Position numbers and translations under genes: made by a program. The notes beneath the pieces were generated by a model. The model searched no databases, was not told where the DNA came from, and worked only from the letters and a program-made list of their open reading frames with translations. A stretch of 64,000 nt of DNA from positions 1 to 64,000 of the forward strand of contig NZ_PNEC01000008.1 in NCBI RefSeq assembly GCF_005886345.1, read 5' to 3'. Shown piece after piece: positions 20,638 through 29,727 of this stretch (position 1 is its first letter; every line of letters starts with the position of its first letter). The DNA comes from Pseudoalteromonas phenolica (GTDB lineage: Bacteria; Pseudomonadota; Gammaproteobacteria; Enterobacterales; Alteromonadaceae).

Positions 20638-21743
20638 TGGTGCTGAGTCACAAGCGTACTTTTTGGCAAAAAGTCCACTTAGATTTACCTTTATTAATTG
20701 CATTATGTTGCATGATGTTGGGCAGCTTAGCCATAGTTTATAGCGCAAGCGGGCAAAATATGGATATGATACTCAGGCATTCCATCCGCATGGGTGGTGC
20801 CATAGTCGCGCTACTGGTATTTGCACAAATCCCCCCTATTACATTAAAACGCCTTGTTATTCCCTTGTATTTAATTGGTCTCGCCATGTTGGTCGCAGTG
20901 TTTTTCTTTGGCATTACCATAAATGGTGCTAAACGCTGGTTAAACTTAGGCGTCACTAACTTTCAACCATCTGAAGTCATGAAACTTGCAGTGCCAATGA
21001 TGGTTGCTTGGTATATTTCTCAACATCGTATGCCTCCTAAGTTACTCAATCTCTTTATCGGCTTTGTTTTGTTGTGTGTACCGACTTTTTTAATTAAAGA
21101 ACAACCTGATTTAGGCACATCTTTATTAATAGCAAGCTCAGGTATTTTTGTGCTGTTTCTCGCGGGTTTGAGTTGGCGACTCATTGGTGGTGCTGTGTTA
21201 TTAATGATCCCTGCGGTATTTGCTTTTTGGCATTACGGAATGCGCGCTTACCAAAAGCAACGCGTGATGACTTTACTCGACCCAGAAAGCGACCCACTCG
21301 GAGCCGGTTATCATATTATCCAATCAAAGATTGCCATTGGCTCTGGCGGTGTTGAGGGTAAAGGCTGGTTACACGGAACCCAATCACAACTTGAGTTTTT
21401 ACCTGAGCGACACACAGATTTTATCTTCTCGGTATTGAGTGAAGAATTTGGTTTAATGGGTGTTGTTCTGCTGCTAAGTGTTTATTTATTTATTATTGGC
21501 CGAGGCTTACTGATTGCTGTAAAAGCACAAGATGCATTCAGCAAACTACTCGCAGGTGCCTTAACATTGACTTTCTTTGTTTATGTATTTGTCAATATCG
21601 GCATGGTATCAGGGCTATTACCTGTTGTTGGCGTTCCTTTACCTCTTATCAGTTACGGTGGTACTTCAATGGTTACGCTCATGGCAGGGTTCGGTATCAT
21701 AATGTCTATAGCGACAGATAAGAGGATGTTATTAAAATCATGA
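20637..21743 (+). CDS. mrdB: Peptidoglycan glycosyltransferase RodA
   Basis: A 368-residue SEDS-family membrane protein, the glycan polymerase partner of PBP2. About ten membrane segments are present. Family landmarks include NGAKRWLNLG, FQPSEVMKLA, the periplasmic ERHTDFIFSVLSEEFG and the C-terminal PLPLISYGGTSM. It overlaps mrdA by one base and rlpA by four bases, so mrdA-mrdB-rlpA are translated together. Confidence 0.97.
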   Translation: MVLSHKRTFWQKVHLDLPLLIALCCMMLGSLAIVYSASGQNMDMILRHSIRMGGAIVALLVFAQIPPITLKRLVIPLYLIGLAMLVAVFFFGITINGAKRWLNLGVTNFQPSEVMKLAVPMMVAWYISQHRMPPKLLNLFIGFVLLCVPTFLIKEQPDLGTSLLIASSGIFVLFLAGLSWRLIGGAVLLMIPAVFAFWHYGMRAYQKQRVMTLLDPESDPLGAGYHIIQSKIAIGSGGVEGKGWLHGTQSQLEFLPERHTDFIFSVLSEEFGLMGVVLLLSVYLFIIGRGLLIAVKAQDAFSKLLAGALTLTFFVYVFVNIGMVSGLLPVVGVPLPLISYGGTSMVTLMAGFGIIMSIATDKRMLLKS

Positions 21744-22501
21744 CTAGGTTGTATAAGGCAGGTTTACTTGCACTTTTTGTCATTTTTATCATTGGCTGTA
21801 GTTCACGCTATCATACACGCCAAGACACAGCGCCTGTTCGTACTCCAACTGAGCACGAAATGCGTGATGCCAAAGTCAAAGCTGAACCTAAAAGTGTTAG
21901 TGCAGGAAGACCCTATGTGGTGAGAGGCAAACAATACCACCCCATGTCTGACGAAAAAGGCTACACCGCAGAAGGGATTGCGTCGTGGTATGGACAAAAG
22001 TTTCACGGTTACTATACCTCAAACGGTGAAATCTTTAACATGTATGACATGACCGCAGCGCACAAAACACTGCCACTACCCAGTTTTGTCAAAGTAACCA
22101 ATTTAGAAAATGGTAAATCTGCCATTGTCAGAGTCAATGACCGCGGACCATTTCACGATGATCGCATCATAGACTTATCTTATGCCGCAGCCTATAAGCT
22201 AGGTTATCATAACCAGGGTACAGCTAAGGTTCAGATTGAAGCCATTACACTTGATAGAGTTGCACCAAGATTAACTTATATTCAGGTCGTTGCTAGTAGT
22301 AATAAAAACAATATTCAAAAATTAGCGAACAAATTAGGTACCCAACTAGAGATCAATACCAACATTGCACAAGAGGGTGGGCTTCATAAATTAAGGCTCG
22401 GACCATTAGAGAGTGACGAGCACGCTCAAACACTTCTGAAAAGTTTGCAAGCGGGGGAATTTCGCCACGCCTTCTTGCTTTACAGTGAGCAACGACTTTA
22501 G
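21740..22501 (+). CDS. rlpA: Septal ring lytic transglycosylase RlpA
   Basis: A 253-residue outer-membrane lipoprotein. The signal peptide ends at IIGC (lipidated Cys near residue 20). A double-psi beta-barrel domain (about 70-165) carries GIASWYGQKFHG and RVNDRGPF, and a C-terminal SPOR domain (about 175-250) binds denuded septal glycan. In Pseudomonas RlpA cleaves such glycan; activity here is inferred. The ATG overlaps the rodA stop by four bases. Confidence 0.93.
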   Translation: MTRLYKAGLLALFVIFIIGCSSRYHTRQDTAPVRTPTEHEMRDAKVKAEPKSVSAGRPYVVRGKQYHPMSDEKGYTAEGIASWYGQKFHGYYTSNGEIFNMYDMTAAHKTLPLPSFVKVTNLENGKSAIVRVNDRGPFHDDRIIDLSYAAAYKLGYHNQGTAKVQIEAITLDRVAPRLTYIQVVASSNKNNIQKLANKLGTQLEINTNIAQEGGLHKLRLGPLESDEHAQTLLKSLQAGEFRHAFLLYSEQRL

Positions 22502-22548
22502 AATAGAAAAGAGCTGACTAATTTTAATTTTACCGACAAAAGAACATA

Positions 22549-23712
22549 ATGACTTTATTAAAAACCAAACTACTCACCAAAATTTGTGGCCTTGTGTGCT
22601 CTGCTACACTGTTTTCAGCTTCTGCACAAATTCTTCCTTCTACCCCGCAGATCAATGCGAAAGGTTATTTCTTAGTTGACTACACCACAGGTAAAGTCAT
22701 TGCCGAAGGTGAACCAGACACTAAACTCGCTCCAGCTAGCTTAACCAAGATGATGACTAGCTATGTGATCGGTGTCGAAATTGAAGCCGGTAATATTTCA
22801 CCAGATGATAAAGTCACGATTAGTGAAAAAGCGTGGGCAAAAAACTTCCCAGGTTCATCAGTGATGTTTATCGAAGTTGGTAAACAAGTCACTGTAGACG
22901 ACCTTAACCACGGTATCATTATTCAATCGGGTAATGATGCGTGTGTTGCTATGGCCGAGCATATTGCTGGTAGTGAAAGTGCATTTGCAGATTTAATGAA
23001 TGCACATGCCGAGAAGCTAGGTATGTCTAACACGCACTTTATTAATAGTCATGGTCTAGATACTGACGAACACTACACCACACCTCGTGATATGGCGACT
23101 TTAGGTGCAGCACTTATTCGTGACGTGCCAGAAGAGTATGCGCTTTACAAAGAAAAGTCTTTTACCTACAACGGTATAAAACAATATAACCGTAACTCTC
23201 TTTTATGGGATGCAAGTCTTGACGTTGATGGTATTAAAACAGGTCACACGTCAGAAGCTGGCTACAGTCTAGTAACTTCAGCCACCAAAGACGATATGCG
23301 TTTAATTGCTGTTGTGATGGGCACTGATAGTGAACGTGCACGTAAAGTTGAAAGCAAAAAATTACTAAATTATGGCTTCCGTTTCTTTGAAACAATTACT
23401 CCATATAAAGCAGGTGATAGCTTTGCTGAGCAACGTATTTGGATGGGTAATAAAGAAACTGTTTCATTGGGTATTTTAGAAGACACCCCAATTACAATTC
23501 CTCGTGGCCAGCGTAAAAACTTAAAGGCTAATTTTGAATTAGACAAGACACTTGAAGCGCCACTTGCGAAAGGCACCACTGTTGGTAAATTATTCTTGCA
23601 GTTAGAAGGTGAAGAAATTGCTCAATACCCACTTGTCACACTTGAAGAAATTGAAGAGGGTAGCTTCTTCAGCAAGATCTATGACTATTTACGTTTACAG
23701 ATTATGCAATAA
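22549..23712 (+). CDS. dacA: D-alanyl-D-alanine carboxypeptidase (PBP5 type)
   Basis: A 387-residue periplasmic enzyme that trims the terminal D-Ala of peptidoglycan stem peptides. A cleavable signal peptide covers about 1-26. Catalytic motifs are SLTK (Ser about 64), SGN (about 127) and KTG (about 231). The C-terminal PBP5-C domain and a terminal amphipathic helix (IYDYLRLQIMQ) anchor it to the inner membrane. It is the last gene before a strong terminator. Confidence 0.96.
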   Translation: MTLLKTKLLTKICGLVCSATLFSASAQILPSTPQINAKGYFLVDYTTGKVIAEGEPDTKLAPASLTKMMTSYVIGVEIEAGNISPDDKVTISEKAWAKNFPGSSVMFIEVGKQVTVDDLNHGIIIQSGNDACVAMAEHIAGSESAFADLMNAHAEKLGMSNTHFINSHGLDTDEHYTTPRDMATLGAALIRDVPEEYALYKEKSFTYNGIKQYNRNSLLWDASLDVDGIKTGHTSEAGYSLVTSATKDDMRLIAVVMGTDSERARKVESKKLLNYGFRFFETITPYKAGDSFAEQRIWMGNKETVSLGILEDTPITIPRGQRKNLKANFELDKTLEAPLAKGTTVGKLFLQLEGEEIAQYPLVTLEEIEEGSFFSKIYDYLRLQIMQ

Positions 23713-23730
23713 CTGATTTAACACTGTGCA

Positions 23731-23758
23731 ACGCCTCCTTTGTGAGGCGTTTTTTTTT
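23731..23758 (+). terminator. Terminator of the leuS-dacA operon
   Basis: ACGCCTC and GAGGCGT pair around a CTTTGT loop, followed by eight or more T, starting 18 nt after the dacA stop codon. Confidence 0.9.
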
Positions 23759-23842
23759 GCCGTAAAAATGATAGAATGCCCGCCATTATTGAGCGTGTGT
23801 AAAATAAAAACGCTACACACCATTTGCAATGAGGACACCTTC

Positions 23843-24121
23843 ATGGTTCAACCTGTTAAAAATACTAAGTTTGACGAATACTTAGAGTTCCCTTGCCCAT
23901 TTACATTCAAAATTATGGGTCTAGCAAATGTAAATCTGACTGATCAGATCCTTGCAAAACTGCAAACAATTGCTCCTGGCGACTATGCGCCTAAAGTAAA
24001 GCCAAGTAGCAAAGGCACTTATGAGTCAGTTACTTTGGTAGCAACAGTGACGTCAAAAGAGCACATCGAGCAAATCTATACCGAAATTGGTAATATTGAA
24101 GACGTGCGTTACGTACTTTAA
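23843..24121 (+). CDS. ybeD: YbeD/DUF493 family protein
   Basis: A 92-residue ferredoxin-like-fold protein of the DUF493 family, with motifs [13 protein letters not shown] and [20 protein letters not shown]. The biochemical role is unknown; the family nearly always precedes lipB. The ATG at 23843 is supported by GAGGA 7 nt upstream and by the E. coli length. The reading frame is open further upstream through the dacA terminator, but that part is not conserved. Confidence 0.92.
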   Translation: MVQPVKNTKFDEYLEFPCPFTFKIMGLANVNLTDQILAKLQTIAPGDYAPKVKPSSKGTYESVTLVATVTSKEHIEQIYTEIGNIEDVRYVL

Positions 24122-24130
24122 GGGACACTA

Positions 24131-24784
24131 ATGACACAAAGTACCGTGATAGTTCGTCAATTAGGTTTACGTAGTTACGAACCTATTTGGCAAAAGATGC
24201 AAGACTTCACTGACACCCGCGATGATAACAGCGCTGATGAAATCTGGTTTGTTGAGCATGAGCCTGTATTTACTCAAGGGCAAGCAGGTAAAGCTGAACA
24301 TGTATTAGCACCGGGCGATATACCTGTTATTCAAGTTGACCGAGGTGGTCAAGTCACTTATCACGGTCCGGGTCAGCAAATGATGTATGTACTTTTCAAC
24401 CTCCGCCGTCTAAAAATCGGAGTCAGAGAACTCGTTACTTGGCTTGAAGAGTGCATTGTCGACCTACTCAAAGAGTACGACATCAATGCTTATGCAAAAG
24501 CCGACGCCCCCGGTGTTTATGTCAACGACAGTAAAATTGCATCACTGGGCCTTCGCGTTCGTCGCGGCTGCTCATTTCATGGACTTGCATTAAACGTAAA
24601 CATGGACATGAGTCCATTCATGCGTATCAACCCTTGCGGTTATGCAGGCATGAACATGGTACAAACAAGCGAATTAAATGGCCCGTCGCAGCTCGATGAA
24701 GTTGCGCAAGGTCTTGTTAAACATATGCAAAAACGCTTAAAAGCAGAGCATGTTGAACACAAAAAAGGGTTTGAGAACGAATGA
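24131..24784 (+). CDS. lipB: Octanoyl-ACP:protein N-octanoyltransferase
   Basis: A 217-residue enzyme that moves octanoate from acyl carrier protein to lipoyl domains. Signature motifs are [13 protein letters not shown] (about 78-90), the catalytic-lysine region [22 protein letters not shown] (Lys about 136) and NPCGYAG with the catalytic Cys (about 173). Its stop overlaps the lipA start (ATGA), coupling the two steps of lipoate assembly. Confidence 0.96.
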   Translation: MTQSTVIVRQLGLRSYEPIWQKMQDFTDTRDDNSADEIWFVEHEPVFTQGQAGKAEHVLAPGDIPVIQVDRGGQVTYHGPGQQMMYVLFNLRRLKIGVRELVTWLEECIVDLLKEYDINAYAKADAPGVYVNDSKIASLGLRVRRGCSFHGLALNVNMDMSPFMRINPCGYAGMNMVQTSELNGPSQLDEVAQGLVKHMQKRLKAEHVEHKKGFENE

Positions 24785-25746
24785 GTAAACCAGTAAAAAT
24801 GGAGCCCGGGGTAAAGCTTCGCGATGCTGAAAAAATGGCATTGATCCCAGTTAAGGTTATGCCAACTGAGCGTGATGAAATGCTTAGAAAACCCGAGTGG
24901 CTTAAGATCCGTTTACCGAAATCAAGTGAACGTATTGAGGGCATCAAGCAAGCCATGCGCAATCACGGATTACACTCTGTATGTGAAGAGGCGTCTTGCC
25001 CTAACTTATCTGAGTGCTTTAATCATGGTACCGCCACGTTCATGATCTTAGGTGCAATTTGTACACGCCGTTGTCCTTTCTGTGATGTTGCACACGGCCG
25101 CCCATTAAAACCAGATGCTGAAGAGCCGGAAAAACTGGCTTTAACCATCAAAGATATGAAGCTGAAGTACGTAGTTATCACTTCTGTAGATCGTGATGAT
25201 TTACGTGATGGTGGCGCACAACACTTTGCTGATTGTATTAAGGCAATCCGTAAGCACAATCCTGAAATCACCATTGAAATCCTAGTACCTGATTTCCGTG
25301 GCCGTATGGAAAAAGCATTAGAAATATTAACTGAAACGCCACCAGATGTGTTCAACCATAACTTAGAAACTGCACCACGCCTTTATAAGCTAGCGCGTCC
25401 AGGTGCCGATTATAAGTGGTCTTTAGAATTACTTCGTCGTTTCAAAGAAGCTCACCCGAATGTTAAAACCAAATCAGGTCTTATGGTTGGTTTAGGTGAA
25501 GAGATTTCTGAAATCGAAGAAGTGTTGCGTGACCTTCGTGAGCACAATGTTGACATGTTAACTGTTGGCCAATATTTACAGCCTTCTAAGCACCATTTAC
25601 CTGTAAAGCGTTATGTGCCACCAGTTGAATTTGATGCATTAAAAGACTATGCCGACGAGATTGGCTTTACACATGCTGCATGTGGCCCGTTTGTTCGCTC
25701 TAGCTATCATGCAGATCAGCAAGCAGCAGGTAAAGAAGTTAAATAA
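24781..25746 (+). CDS. lipA: Lipoyl synthase
   Basis: A 321-residue radical-SAM enzyme that inserts two sulfurs into protein-bound octanoate. The auxiliary cluster motif is [12 protein letters not shown] (about 67-78) and the radical-SAM motif is CTRRCPFCD (about 93-101). A conserved C-terminal RSSYHAD segment supplies the serine ligand of the auxiliary cluster. It ends the ybeD-lipB-lipA operon in front of a perfect terminator palindrome. Confidence 0.97.
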   Translation: MSKPVKMEPGVKLRDAEKMALIPVKVMPTERDEMLRKPEWLKIRLPKSSERIEGIKQAMRNHGLHSVCEEASCPNLSECFNHGTATFMILGAICTRRCPFCDVAHGRPLKPDAEEPEKLALTIKDMKLKYVVITSVDRDDLRDGGAQHFADCIKAIRKHNPEITIEILVPDFRGRMEKALEILTETPPDVFNHNLETAPRLYKLARPGADYKWSLELLRRFKEAHPNVKTKSGLMVGLGEEISEIEEVLRDLREHNVDMLTVGQYLQPSKHHLPVKRYVPPVEFDALKDYADEIGFTHAACGPFVRSSYHADQQAAGKEVK

Positions 25747-25760
25747 TCACTACTTTTAGA

Positions 25761-25790
25761 AAAAACGCGATGTCGAGACATCGCGTTTTT
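25761..25790. terminator. Terminator of ybeD-lipBA
   Basis: A perfect 30-bp palindrome with 14-bp arms separated by GA: A5, then CGCGATGTC and GACATCGCG, then T5. It starts 15 nt after the lipA stop. Confidence 0.92.
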
Positions 25791-25821
25791 TATGCCTAAA
25801 TTTCAGCTCTCTGCAGCGTAA

Positions 25822-25839
25822 TGTAAAACATATATTACA
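25822..25839. promoter_or_regulatory. TyrR-box-like operator of tyrP
   Basis: The sequence TGTAAA-N6-ATTACA matches the TyrR box consensus TGTAAA-N6-TTTACA with a single mismatch. It lies about 90 bp before the tyrosine permease start. In E. coli, tyrP is controlled by TyrR through such boxes. A TATAAC at 25856-25861 may be the -10 element. Confidence 0.6.
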
Positions 25840-25928
25840 AACACGTATCTTGATTTATAACAAAGTAGTTTCAATTTTTCGCTCTGCGTTATATCTTGCC
25901 TGCTCTCTCACACATAAAGGGGCAAAAT

Positions 25929-27134
25929 GTGATTAAGAATAAAACCATCGGCAGTATGCTGATTGTCGCAGGAACGACAATTGGTGCAGGTATGTTGGCC
26001 TTACCAATTGCTTCAGCAGGTATCGGTTTTAGCGCGTCATTAATTTTAATTTTATTTACCTGGTTTCTGATGACTTACACAGCACTTTTAATGCTTGAGC
26101 TTCATCAATATGCTAACCCAGATGCAACCTTAAATACCCTAGCTAAAACATTGCTTGGCAAACGCGGGCAATATGTTGCCAACTTTGCGATGGTGTTTTT
26201 ATTCTATGCCTTATGTGCAGCATATATAGCTGGAGGGGGTTCACAGTTACAAAGCAAAATAAATGCAGCCTTTGACACTAATGTTGCTCCTCAAGTCGGT
26301 TCGATTCTAATTGCAATTCTGGTTGCAACGATTGTAACCATGGGCACGTCAACGGTAGATAAATTAAACCGAGTTTTATTTACAGTTAAGGTACTTGTAT
26401 TAGCAAGTCTCTTCTTTGTATTGACGCCCTATGTGCAAGGCCAACACCTTCTTGAAATGCCGCTTGAACAAGGCTTACTCATATCAGCAATCCCTGTTAT
26501 ATTCACGTCTTTTGGTTTTCATGGTTCAATTCCTTCTATTGTTAAATATGTCGGTGTTGATATTCGTTCTCTTAAAAAAGTAATGATATTCGGTGCGTCT
26601 GTGCCTCTTATTATTTATGTATTTTGGCAATTGATCAGCCAAGGTATGATGAGTCAGTCTCAACTATTACAAGCCGAGGGGTTACAAGGCTTTATCGGTA
26701 ATGTCACGCAATTAGTACAAAGCCCACAAGTAAGTACTTCTATTACTATCTTTGCAGATCTTGCTCTTGCTACTTCTTTCTTGGGTGTGAGCTTAGGCTT
26801 ATTTGACTTTTTTGCCGATACCTTTAAACAGGGCGACAACAAAAGTGCCCGATTAAAAACAGCATTTATTACTTTCTTACCACCTCTAGGCTTTGCCCTT
26901 TTTTATCCTCAAGGGTTTATAACAGCGCTAGGCTATGCCGCAATTGCGCTGGTAATTTTGGCGATATTTTTACCTGTTGCGATGGTTTGGGTACAGCGCG
27001 CACAGCAACAAGAAATAGAGGGCTATCAAGTTAAAGGCGGCCGTTTAGGATTGAGTCTTGCGGCTTGCTGTGGAGTTGTCATAATAGCAGCTCAAGGTTT
27101 GCAGATGTTTGGTGTTATTCCAGCACTAGGCTAA
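25929..27134 (+). CDS. tyrP: TyrP-type aromatic amino acid:H+ symporter
   Basis: A 401-residue, eleven-segment permease of the HAAAP family that imports tyrosine (family also Mtr, TnaB). It begins with IKNKTIGSMLIVAGTTIGAG, and FTSFGFHGSIPSIVKY and LATSFLGVSLGLFDF are close to E. coli TyrP. The start is GTG at 25929, preceded by AAAGGGG at the right distance; an upstream in-frame start at 25896 lacks conservation. A TyrR-box-like operator upstream supports an aromatic substrate. Confidence 0.85.
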   Translation: MIKNKTIGSMLIVAGTTIGAGMLALPIASAGIGFSASLILILFTWFLMTYTALLMLELHQYANPDATLNTLAKTLLGKRGQYVANFAMVFLFYALCAAYIAGGGSQLQSKINAAFDTNVAPQVGSILIAILVATIVTMGTSTVDKLNRVLFTVKVLVLASLFFVLTPYVQGQHLLEMPLEQGLLISAIPVIFTSFGFHGSIPSIVKYVGVDIRSLKKVMIFGASVPLIIYVFWQLISQGMMSQSQLLQAEGLQGFIGNVTQLVQSPQVSTSITIFADLALATSFLGVSLGLFDFFADTFKQGDNKSARLKTAFITFLPPLGFALFYPQGFITALGYAAIALVILAIFLPVAMVWVQRAQQQEIEGYQVKGGRLGLSLAACCGVVIIAAQGLQMFGVIPALG

Positions 27135-27147
27135 TTACGACTTTTTG

Positions 27148-27173
27148 GGGTTATCCCGCAAACCTGATAACCC
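27148..27173 (+). other. Hairpin after tyrP
   Basis: GGGTTATC and GATAACCC pair over 8 bp around a 10-nt loop, 13 nt after the tyrP stop. Only a short T/C stretch follows, so it is a weak terminator or a processing signal before the lipoprotein gene. Confidence 0.5.
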
Positions 27174-27188
27174 TTCACAAGGACGACT

Positions 27189-28055
27189 ATGAGATCTCAC
27201 TTGGTTTTACTTTCGCTGTCTTTTTTAAGTGCTTGTAGTGGCGGTGGCAGTGAGCCTCTAAGAAAAGACAACACAACTACTCCCTCCATTACTCAAACAG
27301 CCCAATGCGGTGATAGTTTCTCTGCTCAGCGGAATTTAAATAAGCAAGAAATAAATACAGCTTATTGGCAAATAGAAGGTGAACAGCTTCAGACAAAACC
27401 ACAAGTAAACTTCTTTACAACTCGCTCTAGTAGCCTTGCAGAGACTTCTTATCGAGGCTCAGAAACTCTATGTGAACAAGTAGCCAATATATTCGGTGCA
27501 GATATCAGAGAAACTTGGCAAGGTGCTGAAACAAGCTCTATCAAGCCAGGACAGCAATTAAAATATACACCTGAATTAAGCTTATCATTCTCTCTACCTA
27601 ACTTCGCATCTTTAGCCGATTGGCGAGCTCAAGGCAGTCCCCGCTCGGTGACGACACAGCTTGCTAAAAGCACCTTAACTGTTTGGTATGAAAACAATGA
27701 AGATCAACGTTTTTTACAAGGCGAGTTAGTAAACAATCAAAAAGAACTACCGCTTAATTGTGAAAACAATGCCTTTCAATTAACGGTATTGCTAAGCGAA
27801 ATTGACTCACAATTTAGTGCGAATCTAAACCCTGCTTATTGTGAAGAAAGTAGAAATGGAAATATTACGAAAACGTCTTGTTTGAATGTTAGTTTGGCAG
27901 AAACGGTTGCAATTGAACAATGCCAGTTTGCTCTAACCGATGTATATATACCTGATAGTCAAGGCAATAAAACGGCTGTTAAATTGGCTGGAAAAGTGAG
28001 CGCTGCGACTGACTCAGGTGTGATACTTAACGTCGATGGTATTGATATAAATTAA
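27189..28055 (+). CDS. Predicted lipoprotein of unknown function
   Basis: A 288-residue protein with a signal peptide ending at the lipobox LSAC (Cys about 16), then a Gly/Ser-rich CSGGGSEP linker typical of Alteromonadales lipoproteins. The mature part is polar, with cysteines at about 38, 98, 198, 221, 232 and 246 that could form disulfides. No known domain is recognised. A GGACG ribosome site precedes the ATG. It follows tyrP after 54 nt and may be partly co-transcribed. Confidence 0.7.
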   Translation: MRSHLVLLSLSFLSACSGGGSEPLRKDNTTTPSITQTAQCGDSFSAQRNLNKQEINTAYWQIEGEQLQTKPQVNFFTTRSSSLAETSYRGSETLCEQVANIFGADIRETWQGAETSSIKPGQQLKYTPELSLSFSLPNFASLADWRAQGSPRSVTTQLAKSTLTVWYENNEDQRFLQGELVNNQKELPLNCENNAFQLTVLLSEIDSQFSANLNPAYCEESRNGNITKTSCLNVSLAETVAIEQCQFALTDVYIPDSQGNKTAVKLAGKVSAATDSGVILNVDGIDIN

Positions 28056-28085
28056 CCCATAGCTAAGATTTCAATGTTGTAGCTA

Positions 28086-28592
28086 TTAAGTCGCAGTTGA
28101 GCGTGTCTTGAATTTTGTTTTAATCACAAAAAATACTGGCAGAAAACACAGTATCACAGTACAAATATTTACCAGTGGTAATATTGTTTTATACAAATAG
28201 GTTGAGTAGCTTAAATCTAGATAGTGTCTGTCTACTAATCTAAACAGCTGCATAATTGGTGCAGGCAAAATGATCAATTGCGCAAGCACACTTTGCCATA
28301 AGTATGCTTTATCTTTGAGAGCCCAGATAGCTAAAATAGCCATAAAAACCAGATCACTGAATGCCCAATAGATGTAGCGAATAACATAGAGATCGGCATC
28401 TACTTGCTTCACGACCGGAAAAGAAAAATATCCTAAAACGTAAAATGCGGCACATAATGCCGCATATCTTAATGCTTTCTCATCTCTTAAAACTAAAAAC
28501 AACACCACAGCAATAAAAGTTAATAATGTTGCATGATCTCTGATCAATAGAAGAAACTGATTGAAGTAAGTGCTGTTTAAATCGAAGGACAT
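28086..28592 (-). CDS. Five-to-six-segment membrane protein, unknown function
   Basis: A 168-residue hydrophobic protein with segments at about 15-35, 42-60, 70-90, 98-115 and 138-160 and a basic C-terminal tail (KTKFKTRSTAT), which suggests a cytosolic C-terminus. No family is recognised. The ribosome site is weak. It starts 24 nt after the stop of a 30-codon ORF on the same strand, so the two may form one transcription unit. Confidence 0.68.
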   Translation of the reverse strand: MSFDLNSTYFNQFLLLIRDHATLLTFIAVVLFLVLRDEKALRYAALCAAFYVLGYFSFPVVKQVDADLYVIRYIYWAFSDLVFMAILAIWALKDKAYLWQSVLAQLIILPAPIMQLFRLVDRHYLDLSYSTYLYKTILPLVNICTVILCFLPVFFVIKTKFKTRSTAT

Positions 28593-28616
28593 AAGAGTGC
28601 ATTCTAGTCCGGATGA

Positions 28617-28709
28617 TTAAACTAATGACACCTTAGGTGGCTCATCATTATCATCAGCACCATCGCCATTATTACCTGGAATATAAGCGTATTTACTTAA
28701 CATAGACAT
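28617..28709 (-). CDS. Small ORF, 30-residue peptide of unknown function
   Basis: A 30-codon ORF beginning MSMLSKYAYIPG, with an acidic centre (GDGADDNDEPP) and ending KVSLV. Support comes from a near-perfect ribosome site AAGGAG 8 nt before the ATG. There is also a 13-bp inverted repeat whose inner end overlaps that site. The ORF sits 88 nt after pomB and 24 nt before a membrane protein gene on the same strand. It has no hydrophobic segment or obvious leader. It could be a small regulatory or precursor peptide. Whether it is translated cannot be told from sequence. Confidence 0.55.
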   Translation of the reverse strand: MSMLSKYAYIPGNNGDGADDNDEPPKVSLV

Positions 28710-28720
28710 ATGTGTATCTC

Positions 28721-28771
28721 CTTGATAGTTGGTCCAAGTTCAAATTAGCGTAAAATGAACCATCTATCAAG
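28721..28771 (-). promoter_or_regulatory. Inverted repeat overlapping the small ORF's ribosome site
   Basis: Arms 28721-28733 and 28759-28771 are complementary over 13 bp with one mismatch. In a minus-strand RNA the 3' arm ends in the first three bases of the AAGGAG ribosome site of the 30-codon ORF, so folding could hinder initiation. A possible promoter (TTGATA, 17 bp, TAATTT) also uses the 5' arm, so a protein operator is the alternative. Confidence 0.5.
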
Positions 28772-28797
28772 AAAGATAATACTAAAGCGCTACAAAA

Positions 28798-29727
28798 TTA
28801 ATTACCACGCAATTCTATAGGATCGGATTCTTTTGCCTTACCTTGCAAAATAGAAATTTCGACACGGCGGTTTCGGCGCCTATCATTATCATTCTCATTC
28901 GGAACCAATGGCCTAGTATCCGCGTGACCCACTACTACCATACGATTCTTATCAAACCCTTGAGCTTTAACCATTTCACTGGCAACAGCTACGGCACGTG
29001 TTGCCGATAAGTCCCAATTATTCGAGTAAAGCTCGTTAGTCACTTGAAAATCATCAGTATGGCCTGAAACGGTTATTTCACCGGGAACATCTTTGAGTAA
29101 ATCTGCGATTTCACGAATGATAGGTTTGAATTTAGGTTGAAGAAATGCGCTACCAGAGGGGAAAGCACCATTTTCTTGGATCCGAATAATAATTTGCTGA
29201 CCTAATGACTCAAGTTCAATCGCACCATCCATAATCTGCTTTTCCATTTGCTGAGCGATCTTTTTCACAAGCTCATTTACTTGCTCTTGATCTGCAGCTG
29301 AAATAGCTTGCTCCATCGATTGCTCTTGCGAGGTACTTTGTGATTCGCCACCCCGCTTATTGCCTCTCTGCTCTTGACGTCCCCCTGCAGAGGCTTCATC
29401 ACCAGCTTGGAACTCCAACATTTGTTGTGTCATTTCAACAGTTTGCTGTTGAATTGTCTCAATAGGAGTGGGCTCAGGTTTACCTGGAGTAAACTCCATT
29501 GCAATGACGCTTGTCCCTTTTGGAATATCTTTTACTTCAATTTTGTTTTGCACACCGAAAGCAAACTTCATAGAACCAGCAATCTGTTTAAACTTCAATA
29601 CATCCATCTCTGAGAAAGCCAGCAGCAGTACGAAGAAACACATCAATAACGACATTAAGTCAGCAAATGTTCCCATCCAAGCAGGTAAACCCGGGGGAGG
29701 ACATTTACATTCTTGTTCATCTGACAT
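28798..29727 (-). CDS. pomB: Sodium-type flagellar motor protein PomB
   Basis: A 309-residue stator subunit with one membrane segment (about 17-40) and a C-terminal OmpA-like peptidoglycan-binding domain (about 175-295). The ion-binding aspartate is Asp23 in GTFADLMSLLM, equivalent to PomB Asp24. The N-terminal CPPPGLPAWMGTFADL and following FSEMDVLKFKQIAGSMKFAFG are the Vibrio PomB type rather than H+-type MotB, so Na+ coupling is inferred. A Q/E/S-rich linker covers about 105-160. It directly follows pomA. Confidence 0.94.
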   Translation of the reverse strand: MSDEQECKCPPPGLPAWMGTFADLMSLLMCFFVLLLAFSEMDVLKFKQIAGSMKFAFGVQNKIEVKDIPKGTSVIAMEFTPGKPEPTPIETIQQQTVEMTQQMLEFQAGDEASAGGRQEQRGNKRGGESQSTSQEQSMEQAISAADQEQVNELVKKIAQQMEKQIMDGAIELESLGQQIIIRIQENGAFPSGSAFLQPKFKPIIREIADLLKDVPGEITVSGHTDDFQVTNELYSNNWDLSATRAVAVASEMVKAQGFDKNRMVVVGHADTRPLVPNENDNDRRRNRRVEISILQGKAKESDPIELRGN

